Shown one piece after another: positions 29,510 to 38,397 of a stretch of 64,000 nt of DNA. Numbering within the stretch: the first letter of the stretch is position 1; each line of letters opens with the position of its first letter. The notes under the pieces were generated by a model. It had not been told where the DNA came from and did no database searches. It saw only the letters and a list, made by a program, of their open reading frames with translations. The stretch covers positions 334,001-398,000 of the forward strand of contig NZ_JAUSYV010000001.1 of assembly GCF_030817055.1 (NCBI RefSeq). The letters run 5' to 3'. The stretch comes from Bacillus sp. V2I10. GTDB lineage: Bacteria; Bacillota; Bacilli; Bacillales; Bacillaceae. The position numbers were made by a program, and so were the translations under genes.

Positions 29510-31438
29510 CTAGATATCCAGATTTTTTACGTATTGAGCATTGCCTTCAATGAAATTTCGGCGGGGCTCTACTTTGTCACCCATAAGGATGTCAAATGTT
29601 TCGTCTGCTTCCATTGCATCTTCTAAAGTAACTTGAAGGAATGTTCTTGTGCTAGGGTCCATCGTTGTTTCCCAAAGCTGCTCAGGGTTCATTTCCCCAA
29701 GACCTTTATAGCGCTGGATGCCCGGTTTTGGATTAGCAGGCAGTTCTGCCATCAGCTTCTCCATTTCTCTGTCGTTGTACGCATATTCAATTCGTTTACC
29801 CTGCTGCACTTTATATAAAGGCGGCTGTGCAATGTAGACAAATCCATTTTCAATGATTTGACGCATGTAGCGGTAGAAGAATGTAAGCAGAAGCGTCCGG
29901 ATATGGGCGCCATCCACGTCAGCATCAGTCATGATAATTATTTTATGATAACGCGCCTTTGATATATCGAAATCTTCTGCGATCCCTGTTCCGAGAGCGG
30001 TAATGATCGTGCGGATCTCGTTATTGGAAAGAATTTTATCCAGACGGGCTTTTTCAACGTTAATGATTTTTCCTCTTAACGGAAGGATTGCCTGGAAATG
30101 ACGGTCACGGCCTTGTTTTGCAGAACCTCCCGCAGAGTCACCCTCAACGACATATAATTCAGAAATAGAAGGGTCTTTAGAAGAACAGTCTGCCAGTTTA
30201 CCCGGCAAGTTCGAAATTTCAAGGGCGCTTTTGCGGCGTGTTAATTCACGTGCTTTTTTTGCTGCAAGACGGGCTCTCGATGCCATTAATCCTTTTTCCA
30301 GAATTTTCTTGGCAGTTGAAGGGTTTTCCAATAAAAACTTCTCAAAACCTTCTGCAAAAAGATTATCAGTAACCGTTCGTGTTTCCGAGTTGCCTAATTT
30401 TGTTTTGGTTTGTCCTTCAAACTGCGGGTCAGGATGCTTAACAGAGATAATCGCAGTTATTCCTTCACGGACATCATCACCCGTCAGATTGGCATCATTT
30501 TCTTTAAATGCGCCATTTTTACGGGCATAGTCATTAATTACTCTAGTAAGAGCTGTTTTAAATCCAGCTTCATGAGTTCCGCCTTCATACGTATGAATAT
30601 TGTTGGCAAAAGAATAAATATTGCTTGTGTAAGAATCATTGTATTGCAAGGCAACCTCAACTGTAATGCCGTCCTTTTCGCCTTCCATGTAGACAGGCTC
30701 TTCATGAATAACTTCACGTGTACGGTTTAAATGCTCGACATATGACTTAATTCCGCCCTCGTATAAGTATTCCTTTTTGCGTTTATTTTCGCGTTTATCT
30801 TCAATAGTAATTTTAATATTACGGTTTAAGAAAGCTAATTCTCTTAAGCGATTTGCGAGGGTGTCAAAGTCATATTCAACCGTTTCCGTGAAAATTTCCG
30901 GATCAGGGCAAAAGTGAGTTGTCGTTCCTGTTAGTTCACTTTCTCCTATGACTTCCAAATCACCGGCAGGCACACCGCGCTCGAATTTTTGATAATGAAT
31001 TTTGCCTTCTCGGTATACGGTAACCTCAAGGACTGTCGAAAGCGCGTTAACTACAGATGCACCAACGCCATGCAGTCCGCCTGATACTTTGTAGCCTCCG
31101 CCGCCGAACTTTCCTCCGGCATGGAGAACGGTCATGATGACTTCAACCGCTGGGCGGCCCATCTTTTCATGAATCCCGACCGGAATTCCGCGGCCATTGT
31201 CTTTTACGGTAATGCTGTTATCTTCTTCAACAATAATGTTAATTTCGTCACAATAACCAGCAAGAGCTTCGTCAATACTGTTATCAACAATTTCCCAAAC
31301 GAGATGGTGAAGACCTTTTGCTGCTGTTGATCCAATATACATCCCAGGACGTTTCCGGACAGCTTCTAAGCCTTCTAATACTTGTATTTGGTTTTCATCA
31401 TAAGTTTGCTGTTCGACTTGTTTTTGTTCCATCGCCAC
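29510..31438 (-). CDS. gyrB: DNA gyrase subunit B
   Basis: ATPase subunit of gyrase. GHKL ATP-site motifs EIVDNSIDEA, DNGRGIPVG and GGLHGVGASVVNAL; TOPRIM motifs EGDSAGG and the DADVDG metal site; C-terminal QRYKGLGEM. AGGTGATC lies 5 nt before GTG 31438 (reading Met-Ala-Met-Glu-Gln), while ATG 31432 gives the B. subtilis-like start. Lies 37 bp after remB. A terminator ends the transcript before gyrA, so gyrB and gyrA are not one simple operon here. Confidence 0.97.
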   Translation of the reverse strand: MAMEQKQVEQQTYDENQIQVLEGLEAVRKRPGMYIGSTAAKGLHHLVWEIVDNSIDEALAGYCDEINIIVEEDNSITVKDNGRGIPVGIHEKMGRPAVEVIMTVLHAGGKFGGGGYKVSGGLHGVGASVVNALSTVLEVTVYREGKIHYQKFERGVPAGDLEVIGESELTGTTTHFCPDPEIFTETVEYDFDTLANRLRELAFLNRNIKITIEDKRENKRKKEYLYEGGIKSYVEHLNRTREVIHEEPVYMEGEKDGITVEVALQYNDSYTSNIYSFANNIHTYEGGTHEAGFKTALTRVINDYARKNGAFKENDANLTGDDVREGITAIISVKHPDPQFEGQTKTKLGNSETRTVTDNLFAEGFEKFLLENPSTAKKILEKGLMASRARLAAKKARELTRRKSALEISNLPGKLADCSSKDPSISELYVVEGDSAGGSAKQGRDRHFQAILPLRGKIINVEKARLDKILSNNEIRTIITALGTGIAEDFDISKARYHKIIIMTDADVDGAHIRTLLLTFFYRYMRQIIENGFVYIAQPPLYKVQQGKRIEYAYNDREMEKLMAELPANPKPGIQRYKGLGEMNPEQLWETTMDPSTRTFLQVTLEDAMEADETFDILMGDKVEPRRNFIEGNAQYVKNLDI

Positions 31439-31475
31439 TATGATCACCTACACTTTTCTTAAGGGCTTATAAAAA

Positions 31476-31757
31476 TTATTGAGAATGATTTTTGAATGGT
31501 TCATCCGCAACCATTTCTATGTCAAATGTGAATTTCGCGCGTTTTTTCAACGTGCCTGAAGCAAGAGGGGAAAAATAGATTTTATCTGTGGTTACAACAA
31601 TAGATTTTGTCTCGCCGCTCGCAAGCTTGACTGTATGATTCTGATGTTTTTCTAAAAACTCACTGACAATCCCGGATGTTTTTGAAGATTGATGATCAAC
31701 AATCATGACAACTTCTTTTGAGGGAATCACAAAATTGTCTCCCAGGTGAATATACAA
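31476..31757 (-). CDS. remB: Extracellular matrix regulator RemB (YaaB)
   Basis: 93-residue DUF370-type protein starting MYIHLGDNFVIPSKEVVMIVD. In B. subtilis RemB helps activate biofilm matrix genes. It sits between recF and gyrB as in Bacillus. The 17-bp gap from recF suggests co-transcription. The family is recognised; action in this strain is inferred. Confidence 0.92.
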   Translation of the reverse strand: MYIHLGDNFVIPSKEVVMIVDHQSSKTSGIVSEFLEKHQNHTVKLASGETKSIVVTTDKIYFSPLASGTLKKRAKFTFDIEMVADEPFKNHSQ

Positions 31758-31773
31758 GAAAAACCACCTCTTT

Positions 31774-32886
31774 TCAGCGTGTCAGCCTGCCTTTTGCAAC
31801 ACGGTATGTCGTTGCTTCTTTCAGCGTCTGATGGTCAATGCCTTCAACACTTGTTGTAGTAACAAATGTCTGCACTTTCCCTTGAATCGTATTTAATAAA
31901 TGCGATTGTCTGTAATCGTCGAGTTCTGATAAAACATCATCGAGAAGCAAAATCGGGTATTCTCCAATTTCCTCATGAATCAATTCGATTTCTGCCAGCT
32001 TCAGCGATAATGCGGTTGTCCGCTGCTGCCCCTGTGAACCGAATGTCTGCACATCGCGCCCATTCACAAAAAATAAGAGATCATCTCTGTGGGGACCAGC
32101 AAGTGTTGCGCCGCGCTCGATTTCTCTATCTTTTATTTTATCAAACTTCTCTTCATATGCTTCTATCATTTTCGACAAACTTGCCTCTTCTGATACATCC
32201 ACAGATGCTTTATACTCAATTGTTAACGTTTCAAGTCCTCTGCTGATGCCTGTGTGAATCGGCTGGGCCCACTTTTGCAGCTTCTCTATGAACTCAATCC
32301 GTTTTAAAATAACTTTTGCTGCAGACTCTGCCAGCTGTGAAGTTAGTACATCAAGCATGGTGCGATCCGTTTGTTTGCGCATCTGCATCTGCTTTAAATA
32401 CTGATTCCGCTGCAGCATAATTTTTTGAAATCTATTTAAATCATGCAGATAGACAGGAGAAACCTGTCCAATTTCCATATCAATAAAACGTCTTCTGATT
32501 TGGGGGCTTCCCTTCACGAGATTGAGATCCTCGGGTGCAAACATAATGACATTCATTGCCCCTACATACTGGCTCAATTTCTGCTGTTCAATATGATTCA
32601 GCTTCGCTTTTTTCCCTTTTTTCGAGACAACGAGCTGCATGGCGACAGAGCCGCTGTGTTTTTCTACTCTGCCTTCTATTTTAGCATATTCCTTGTCCCA
32701 ATAGATAAGATCTTTGTCATTTGAGGTGCGATGAGACTTTGCCATGGCTAAAACGTAGATCGCTTCCATCACATTTGTCTTGCCCTGGGCATTCTCCCCT
32801 AAAATAACATTGACCTTATTTTCAAACTCCACGGTCAGCTCTTCATAATTCCTGAAATTCCGCAGCGTTAATTCTTTGATAAACAA
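31774..32886 (-). CDS. recF: DNA replication and repair protein RecF
   Basis: SMC-like ATPase that helps RecA load at gaps with RecO and RecR. 370 residues; Walker A GENAQGKTN near residue 33, the signature region with SQGQQRTTALSLKLAE, and Walker B LLLDDVLSELD. The N-terminus MFIKELTLRNFRNYEEL is typical. Located in the dnaA-dnaN-yaaA-recF order of Bacillus. Confidence 0.97.
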   Translation of the reverse strand: MFIKELTLRNFRNYEELTVEFENKVNVILGENAQGKTNVMEAIYVLAMAKSHRTSNDKDLIYWDKEYAKIEGRVEKHSGSVAMQLVVSKKGKKAKLNHIEQQKLSQYVGAMNVIMFAPEDLNLVKGSPQIRRRFIDMEIGQVSPVYLHDLNRFQKIMLQRNQYLKQMQMRKQTDRTMLDVLTSQLAESAAKVILKRIEFIEKLQKWAQPIHTGISRGLETLTIEYKASVDVSEEASLSKMIEAYEEKFDKIKDREIERGATLAGPHRDDLLFFVNGRDVQTFGSQGQQRTTALSLKLAEIELIHEEIGEYPILLLDDVLSELDDYRQSHLLNTIQGKVQTFVTTTSVEGIDHQTLKEATTYRVAKGRLTR

Positions 32887-32984
32887 ATCCGTTCACCAAC
32901 TTTAGTTTTTGCTCTTTTGTAAAGAGAGTGTTCAATCATTCAGATTATCTTATATATAAATGGCGGACTTTTTAGAAAAGAGCC

Positions 32985-33203
32985 TTAGTTTTTCACGATA
33001 AAAGAGCCAAAGTCTGGAATATCAACCGTATCATCAGCAACCAGTTTTTTTCCGCGGCGGTTTTCAGGCTCGCCATTTACAAAAATCGCATATTCCTGCA
33101 AAAACCATTTGGCCATACCGCCTGTCTGAATGACTTCAGCAAGCTTTAAGAACTGTCCAAGCGTAATATATTCTGTCTCAATTTTTACTGGTTTTATTGA
33201 CAC
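32985..33203 (-). CDS. yaaA: S4-domain RNA-binding protein YaaA
   Basis: 72 residues with an S4-type fold (ITLGQFLKLAEVIQTGGMAKWFLQ...VNGEPENRRGKKLVADDTVDI). Small S4 proteins at this place are implicated in ribosome assembly in Bacillus. Between dnaN and recF on the same strand. Confidence 0.92.
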   Translation of the reverse strand: MSIKPVKIETEYITLGQFLKLAEVIQTGGMAKWFLQEYAIFVNGEPENRRGKKLVADDTVDIPDFGSFIVKN

Positions 33204-33377
33204 TACGGATCGCCTTCTTTCTTTAAGTCTCCAACAGTTAATTTTACTAAACTTCTTTATACTTTAACAATACATAATTAAACCTTTAAAAACTTTACTC
33301 CACATTTGTTCGTTATCAAGAATCACAGTGTCCACCTCAGATGAACAGGAAGTGGGTATAAGGTCCTGCGAATAGAA

Positions 33378-33411
33378 AAGAAAAGCTGCCAGCTTGTGCC
33401 AGCAGCTTGTT
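33378..33411 (-). terminator. Terminator of dnaA-dnaN
   Basis: Minus strand AAGCTGC ... GCAGCTTTTCTTTT hairpin, 4 bp after the dnaN stop. The rest of the yaaA-dnaN gap shows nothing certain. Confidence 0.75.
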
Positions 33412-33414
33412 TAA

Positions 33415-34551
33415 TTAATACGTTCTGACAGGAAGAATTAATTGGAGAATGGAATCATCTTCTGGAGTGCGGATCAAAAATGGTCTCATTGCACCCGTAA
33501 AGCTGATTTTAATTTCCGTTCCTTCAAGTGCTTTTAATGCATCCATCATATATTTTGCACTGAATGAGATTTTTAATTCCTCTCCTGTTATTTCCTGAGT
33601 CTGTACTTCCTCAATCACTTTTCCGATTTCCGGGGTGTTTGAAGAAACTTCTACAATGCCTTCTTCGAGGGTTGAAAACTTAACCACGTTATTTCTTCCT
33701 TCTTTTGCAAGAAGGGATGCACGGTCGATGGCTTGAAGAAATTCTCTTGTATTCAGCACCATGTCCGTTTTGCTCTCAGCAGGAATAAGTCTCGTTGTAT
33801 CTGGATAGTTGCCGTCCAAAAGCCTTGAGAAGAAAAGTAAATTTTCAGCTTTAAAAAGGACTTGGCTTTCTGTAATGACAATTTCAATTTCATCACTTGT
33901 GTCTGCAAGAATTTTGCTTAATTCATTTAAGCTTTTTCCAGGAATAACGACATTATAAGAGCTGTCTGTCTCCGTTTCAATTTTTGCTTTGCGGAGCGCC
34001 AGACGGTGACTGTCTGTTGCAATACAGGTTAATTCTCTATTTTCAAGCTTCCAGTTAACCCCTGTCAAAATCGGACGAGTTTCTGAAGTTGAGACTGAGA
34101 ATACAGTTTGACGGATCATCGTTTTTAATAAATCTGTCGGTACTCTAAAACTATTATGTTCTTCTACTTGAGGCAGATGAGGATACTCTTCAGCATCCAG
34201 CCCATTCAGATTAAATTCTGCTTTGCCTGAACGGATGACGGTCATATGATGGCCTAGAACTTCTATTTCTACCGATTCTTTCGGAAGTTTTTTAACGATT
34301 TCCCCAAAAAAGCGGGCTTGAAGAACGATGCTTCCAGTTTGTTTGATTTCAACAATTTCTTTGCCGTTTTCTTCAGTAGGAATAAAAGATTCAATCGAGA
34401 TGTCTGAATCGCTTCCTGTAAGTGTGACACCTTCTTCTGTTGCAACAATTTTAATTCCTGTCAAAATCGGGATCGTTGTTCTTGAAGATACAGCCTTCAT
34501 AACATCTTGAACACTTTGAACTAACCGATCTTTTTGGATGACAAATTTCAT
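33415..34551 (-). CDS. dnaN: DNA polymerase III beta sliding clamp
   Basis: Ring clamp that holds the polymerase on DNA. 378 residues, three repeated clamp domains; N-terminus MKFVIQKDRLVQSVQDVMKAVSSRT and C-terminus ending LILPVRTY as in Bacillus. Second gene of the dnaA-dnaN operon; the 226-bp gap to dnaA carries the unwinding part of oriC. Confidence 0.98.
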   Translation of the reverse strand: MKFVIQKDRLVQSVQDVMKAVSSRTTIPILTGIKIVATEEGVTLTGSDSDISIESFIPTEENGKEIVEIKQTGSIVLQARFFGEIVKKLPKESVEIEVLGHHMTVIRSGKAEFNLNGLDAEEYPHLPQVEEHNSFRVPTDLLKTMIRQTVFSVSTSETRPILTGVNWKLENRELTCIATDSHRLALRKAKIETETDSSYNVVIPGKSLNELSKILADTSDEIEIVITESQVLFKAENLLFFSRLLDGNYPDTTRLIPAESKTDMVLNTREFLQAIDRASLLAKEGRNNVVKFSTLEEGIVEVSSNTPEIGKVIEEVQTQEITGEELKISFSAKYMMDALKALEGTEIKISFTGAMRPFLIRTPEDDSILQLILPVRTY

Positions 34552-34599
34552 TTAGGGAAATCCTCCTTTTTTTTCGTATGGGAGCATATTTCATTGAGC

Positions 34600-34670
34600 C
34601 ACTTAATATATATATTATTTAAAGAAAAAATAGTAGAAGTACTAGTAGGGCCTGTGGAAATGTGTATAAC
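34600..34670. other. oriC: oriC unwinding element: AT-rich tract, DnaA-trios and DnaA box
   Basis: From dnaA towards dnaN: a DnaA box ttatacaca (complement at 34661-34669) with a near-box beside it at 34652-34660, a short GC-rich link, TAG-type triplets tagtagaagtactagtag at 34631-34648, and the AT tract 34604-34630. This is the box / DnaA-trio / unwinding order known from the B. subtilis dnaA-dnaN region. Function is inferred from that match. Confidence 0.8.
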
Positions 34671-34734
34671 TCTGTTGACGAAAGGAAACACAGCCTATCC
34701 ACCTGTGGACAGACTGTGTATGAATCGTGCTTGG

Positions 34735-34743
34735 TTATTCACA
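34735..34743 (+). promoter_or_regulatory. DnaA box (ttattcaca) between dnaA and dnaN
   Basis: Exact match to TTATNCACA, 35 bp past the dnaA stop. A partial match, ctatccacc, lies at 34695-34703. Confidence 0.7.
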
Positions 34744-34777
34744 TTATCCATATTAATTTTTATAAGTGCAAGCTTTT

Positions 34778-36127
34778 TTAAGAACCCTTCAGCATGCTTT
34801 CGATCTCTTTTAGCTGTTTAACAAGCTGATCATCGACCTGAAGCAGCTTAGAAATTTTTTCGTGGGCATGAATAACTGTAGTATGATCACGGCCTCCGAA
34901 TTCTTCGCCAATTTTGGGCAATGAGGAATCCGTTAATTCTCTGGAAAGATACATGGCGATTTGTCTTGGGAACGCCACTGATTTTGTACGTTTTTTTGCT
35001 TTGAAGTCTTCTAGTTTTACACTGAAGTGCTGACCGACCATGCGCTGGATATCAGCAATCGTAATCATTCTCGGCTTAGAGCTTGGAATTATATCCTTAA
35101 GAGCTTCTGCTGCCAGGTCCGCATTTATATCCTTATTAATTAAAGATGAATAAGCTACAACTCGGATAAGTGCTCCTTCTAGCTCACGAATATTTGAATC
35201 AATTTGATTCGCGATGTAAAGCATAACCTCATTCGGAATATCAAGTCCTTCAGCCTTTGCCTTCTTTCTGAGGATGGCAATTCTTGTTTCTAAATCCGGC
35301 GGTGTAATATCTGTGATTAAACCCCATTCAAACCTGGAACGAAGACGGTCTTCCAAGGTGGGAATTTCTTTTGGAGGACGGTCGCTTGAGATAACAATTT
35401 GCTTGCTTTCTTCATGGAGTGTATTAAACGTATGGAAAAACTCCTCTTGAGTTTGTTCTTTCCCTGCAAGAAATTGAATATCATCTATAAGCAGCACGTC
35501 GACACTGCGGTATTTGTTGCGGAAGTCTTTCGCTTTGTTGTCGCGAATGCTATTGATAAATTCATTTGTAAACTTTTCTGATGATAAATAAACGACTTTA
35601 GCGTTAGGCTTATGGTCAATCACATAGTGGCCAATCGCGTGCATTAAATGCGTTTTTCCAAGTCCTACTCCCCCATAAATAAACAGCGGATTATAAGCTT
35701 TGGCGGGTGCTTCTGCTACAGCAAGAGAAGCTGCATGGGCAAAACGGTTCCCGGATCCGATTACGAATGTGTCAAATGTATATTTCGGATTAAGCATATT
35801 TTGCGGAAGCTCGATCTGTTCTTCCTCTTTAGTCATCGGCTTTAGGGGTGACTTCGGCATAAAATCAACGTCATTCTGATTTTGGGGAATAATAAACTTA
35901 ATCAGCAATTCCTCGCCGGTAAGCTCATAAATGATATTGGCAATTAAATGCAGATACCTGGATTCAAGCCAGTCACGAGCAAATTCATTTGGTGCAGTGA
36001 TTGTTAATGTATCTCCCTTAAGAGCATGAGCTTTAGTGGATTTAAGCCATGTTTCAAAACTTGGCTTGCTCAGCTTTTTTTCAATTTCTGATAAAGCTTT
36101 GCTCCATAATTCATCAATATTCTCCAT
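34778..36127 (-). CDS. dnaA: Chromosomal replication initiator DnaA
   Basis: AAA+ ATPase that opens oriC. 449 residues from ATG 36127, starting MENIDELWSKALSEIEKKLS. Walker A GGVGLGKTH, Walker B LLIDDIQF, and the C-terminal DNA-binding signature GRDHTTVIHAHEK are present. The frame is open to 36265; GGAGGGAG is 12 nt from 36127 and 3 nt from an ATG at 36136, so three extra residues are possible. DnaA boxes crowd its upstream region, consistent with autoregulation. Confidence 0.97.
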   Translation of the reverse strand: MENIDELWSKALSEIEKKLSKPSFETWLKSTKAHALKGDTLTITAPNEFARDWLESRYLHLIANIIYELTGEELLIKFIIPQNQNDVDFMPKSPLKPMTKEEEQIELPQNMLNPKYTFDTFVIGSGNRFAHAASLAVAEAPAKAYNPLFIYGGVGLGKTHLMHAIGHYVIDHKPNAKVVYLSSEKFTNEFINSIRDNKAKDFRNKYRSVDVLLIDDIQFLAGKEQTQEEFFHTFNTLHEESKQIVISSDRPPKEIPTLEDRLRSRFEWGLITDITPPDLETRIAILRKKAKAEGLDIPNEVMLYIANQIDSNIRELEGALIRVVAYSSLINKDINADLAAEALKDIIPSSKPRMITIADIQRMVGQHFSVKLEDFKAKKRTKSVAFPRQIAMYLSRELTDSSLPKIGEEFGGRDHTTVIHAHEKISKLLQVDDQLVKQLKEIESMLKGS

Positions 36128-36221
36128 ATGAGGCATCTCCCTCCTTTTTCTATAAAATGAATGTGTACATGTTTTGTACAACAGCTGGATGTCCGTGAAT
36201 AAAAATACAAAACGAACAAAA

Positions 36222-36540
36222 TGTGCATAAATATATAATATAGTAGAAAAACGTCTTTTCGACATAAACCGTTAAATGTGGACAAGTTTTTTAACAGGGT
36301 GTTTATAATCTTTCCACATGTTATCCACAGAGTGTGGATAAATCGGATATTGACGTTCCGATATTCAGAGTGAAAACACAAATATAATATCAAATTAAAC
36401 GAAGCGGCGCAATGCTTTTATAAAACTTATCCACATATCCGGCTCTTTGTTGAGAATAATTGTCCACATATGTTTGTTCTGTGTGAAACCTGTCGATAAC
36501 AGGTGTGGATAAAAAATATGTCGAAAAAACTATTCACAGC
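36222..36540. other. oriC: oriC DnaA-box cluster upstream of dnaA
   Basis: Perfect TTATCCACA boxes at 36321-36329 (+), 36333-36341 (-), 36427-36435 (+) and 36504-36512 (-); TTATGCACA at 36222-36230 (-). One-mismatch boxes are at 36277-36285, 36460-36468 and 36530-36538. Spo0A-like TGTCGAA motifs lie at 36258-36264 (-) and 36519-36525 (+). This matches the incA/incB part of a bipartite Bacillus origin. The remaining gap to 36764 is AT-rich without further clear sites. Confidence 0.92.
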
Positions 36541-36764
36541 CTATGAAGTTTAATAGATTTGTACATCAATAATTAGTTAGGCTCTTTTTTTAAAAACTTG
36601 ATGATTCAGAATGCAAAAAGAATTTTAAATTTTTTTTAGCGGAATCTATCTCGATTTTGCTAATTTAAGTGGAAAAGATCTTCCCTGACTTGAAAAATTT
36701 CTATATGAAAACAATAAATAATATGAGAACAGTCTTTCAGTGTGAGATCTTTTTTGTCATATGG

Positions 36765-36794
36765 TTGACAATTCACTAGGTCACTCTCTATAAT
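36765..36794 (+). promoter_or_regulatory. Promoter of rpmH
   Basis: TTGACA, 18-bp spacer, TATAAT: both hexamers are consensus. Confidence 0.85.
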
Positions 36795-36839
36795 TAGAAA
36801 GACTGTCTTTAACAGCTATTCCTCAGGGAGGTGTCTATA

Positions 36840-36974
36840 ATGAAAAGAACTTATCAACCAAATAATCGCAAACATAGTAAAGTTCACGGTTTCCGCGCTC
36901 GCATGAGCTCAAAAAACGGACGTAAAGTGCTAGCTGCACGTCGTCGTAAAGGAAGAAAAGTATTATCAGCATAG
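36840..36974 (+). CDS. rpmH: Ribosomal protein L34
   Basis: 44 residues, MKRTYQPNNRKHSKVHGFRA to KGRKVLSA, the universal L34. ATG follows GGGAGGTG. First gene of the right arm beside oriC; two hairpins separate it from rnpA. Confidence 0.98.
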   Translation: MKRTYQPNNRKHSKVHGFRARMSSKNGRKVLAARRRKGRKVLSA

Positions 36975-37003
36975 GCCACTGAAAAGTATCAGTGGTCTTT
37001 TTT
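36975..37003 (+). terminator. Terminator 1 after rpmH
   Basis: CCACTGA / TCAGTGG hairpin with six T, starting right after the stop codon; probably an attenuator before rnpA. Confidence 0.8.
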
Positions 37004-37004
37004 A

Positions 37005-37041
37005 CATGGCCCAATCCTACTCATGATTGGGCCATGTTTTT
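37005..37041 (+). terminator. Terminator 2 after rpmH
   Basis: Perfect 12-bp stem catggcccaatc / gattgggccatg, 8-base loop, then T-run. Confidence 0.8.
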
Positions 37042-37137
37042 CAAAAACAGCTGTTTAAATAGATATTGTTAAAGAAATAATGATGGAAAAGCTCTCAACA
37101 GGCTGGAGAATTTCAGGCAAGGATCCGGAGTGAGGAA

Positions 37138-37512
37138 ATGAAAAAGAAAAACCGCATCAAAAAAAACGAAGACTTCCAAAAAGTATTCAAGCATGGTAAG
37201 TCGATGGCAAATAGACAATTTGTGATCTACATGCTGGGTCAGCCTGAAGAAAAAGAATTCCGTTTAGGTTTATCAGTCAGTAAAAAAATAGGGAATGCCG
37301 TCACAAGAAACCGAATTAAGCGTCTCGTCCGGCAAGTATTTCTCGAAGAAAAGGACAGCTTAAAAACAGGCATTGATTATATAGTAATTGCCAGAAAGCC
37401 GGCATCCGAAATGGACTATCATGAAGTCAAAAGCAGTTTATTGCACCTTTTCAGAAAAACAAAAGTCCACAGAGCAAGACCCCAGCGTGAAAACTCCATA
37501 AAAAATACATAG
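37138..37512 (+). CDS. rnpA: Ribonuclease P protein component
   Basis: Protein subunit that helps RNase P RNA cut tRNA 5' leaders. 124 basic residues; the family motif RNRIKRLVRQVF follows GNAVT. ATG after GGAGTGAGG. Between rpmH and spoIIIJ as in nearly all bacteria. Confidence 0.96.
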   Translation: MKKKNRIKKNEDFQKVFKHGKSMANRQFVIYMLGQPEEKEFRLGLSVSKKIGNAVTRNRIKRLVRQVFLEEKDSLKTGIDYIVIARKPASEMDYHEVKSSLLHLFRKTKVHRARPQRENSIKNT

Positions 37513-37620
37513 AAAAGTGAAAAATGAAAGAAGTTTTCCTTTTTAAAAGATGTTAAAATAAGTGTTGAATAAAGTCGGCAGAACTTGCAGGTTTAGTTAT
37601 TTTGTTAGGAGGAATACCGG

Positions 37621-38397
37621 TTGAAAAGGAGAATATTGTTAGTGCTTGGCTTAATGAGCATCATGATGCTTCTTGCAGGATGTACAGAAGTGAATCAGCC
37701 AATCACAGAAGAAAGTCAGGGATTCTGGAATCACTACATTGTGTATCCGTTGTCATGGCTGATCATATATTTTGCAGAATTAATGGGTAACAGCTACGGA
37801 CTGTCAATCGTTATCGTTACGCTGATCATACGTTTAGCGATCTTGCCTTTAATGATTAAACAGATCAAAAACTCAAAAGCGATGCAGGAATTACAGCCAG
37901 AAATGCAAAAGCTGCGTGAAAAATACAGCTCTAAAGATCAAAAAACACAGCAAAAACTGCAGCAGGAAACAATGGCTTTATTCCAGAAGAATAAAGTGAA
38001 CCCGCTTGCAGGGTGTTTTCCATTATTAGTTCAAATGCCAATCCTGATTGGTTTTTATCATGCAATTATGAGAACAGAAGCAATTGCAGATCACAACTTC
38101 CTATGGTTTGACCTGGGATCACGTGATCCAATATTCCTGCTTCCGGTCATTGCAGGTATTACAACATTTATTCAACAAAAATTGACAATGGCGGGAACAG
38201 CAAATCAAAATCCGCAAATGGCTATGCTTTTATATATCATGCCAATAATGATCGTCATCTTTGCTGTCAGCTTCCCAGCTGCACTATCTTTATATTGGGT
38301 AGTCGGAAATATATTCATGATCGTGCAGACAATGATCATCTACGGACCTGATATTAGAGCGAAAGCACTTTCAAAATCGGGAGGAACGAAAAAGTGA
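37621..38397 (+). CDS. spoIIIJ: Membrane protein insertase SpoIIIJ (YidC/OxaA1)
   Basis: Inserts proteins into the membrane; in B. subtilis also needed for SigG activity in the forespore. 258 residues, TTG start after AGGAGGA. Lipoprotein leader with lipobox LLAGC; then about five membrane segments, with the substrate-groove Arg in IVTLIIRLAILPL. Overlaps jag by 4 bp. Whether this is SpoIIIJ or the second homologue is decided by location. Confidence 0.95.
   Translation: MKRRILLVLGLMSIMMLLAGCTEVNQPITEESQGFWNHYIVYPLSWLIIYFAELMGNSYGLSIVIVTLIIRLAILPLMIKQIKNSKAMQELQPEMQKLREKYSSKDQKTQQKLQQETMALFQKNKVNPLAGCFPLLVQMPILIGFYHAIMRTEAIADHNFLWFDLGSRDPIFLLPVIAGITTFIQQKLTMAGTANQNPQMAMLLYIMPIMIVIFAVSFPAALSLYWVVGNIFMIVQTMIIYGPDIRAKALSKSGGTKK

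Noticed and set aside
36070..36393. 107-residue minus-strand frame upstream of dnaA
   Set aside because: Lies in the DnaA-box region and overlaps dnaA in another frame; no ribosome site or homology recognised.
38115..38128. ggatcacgtgatcc as a third parS
   Set aside because: It has the cacgtg core but the flanks differ from TGTTTC/GAAACA; it is a chance palindrome inside spoIIIJ.
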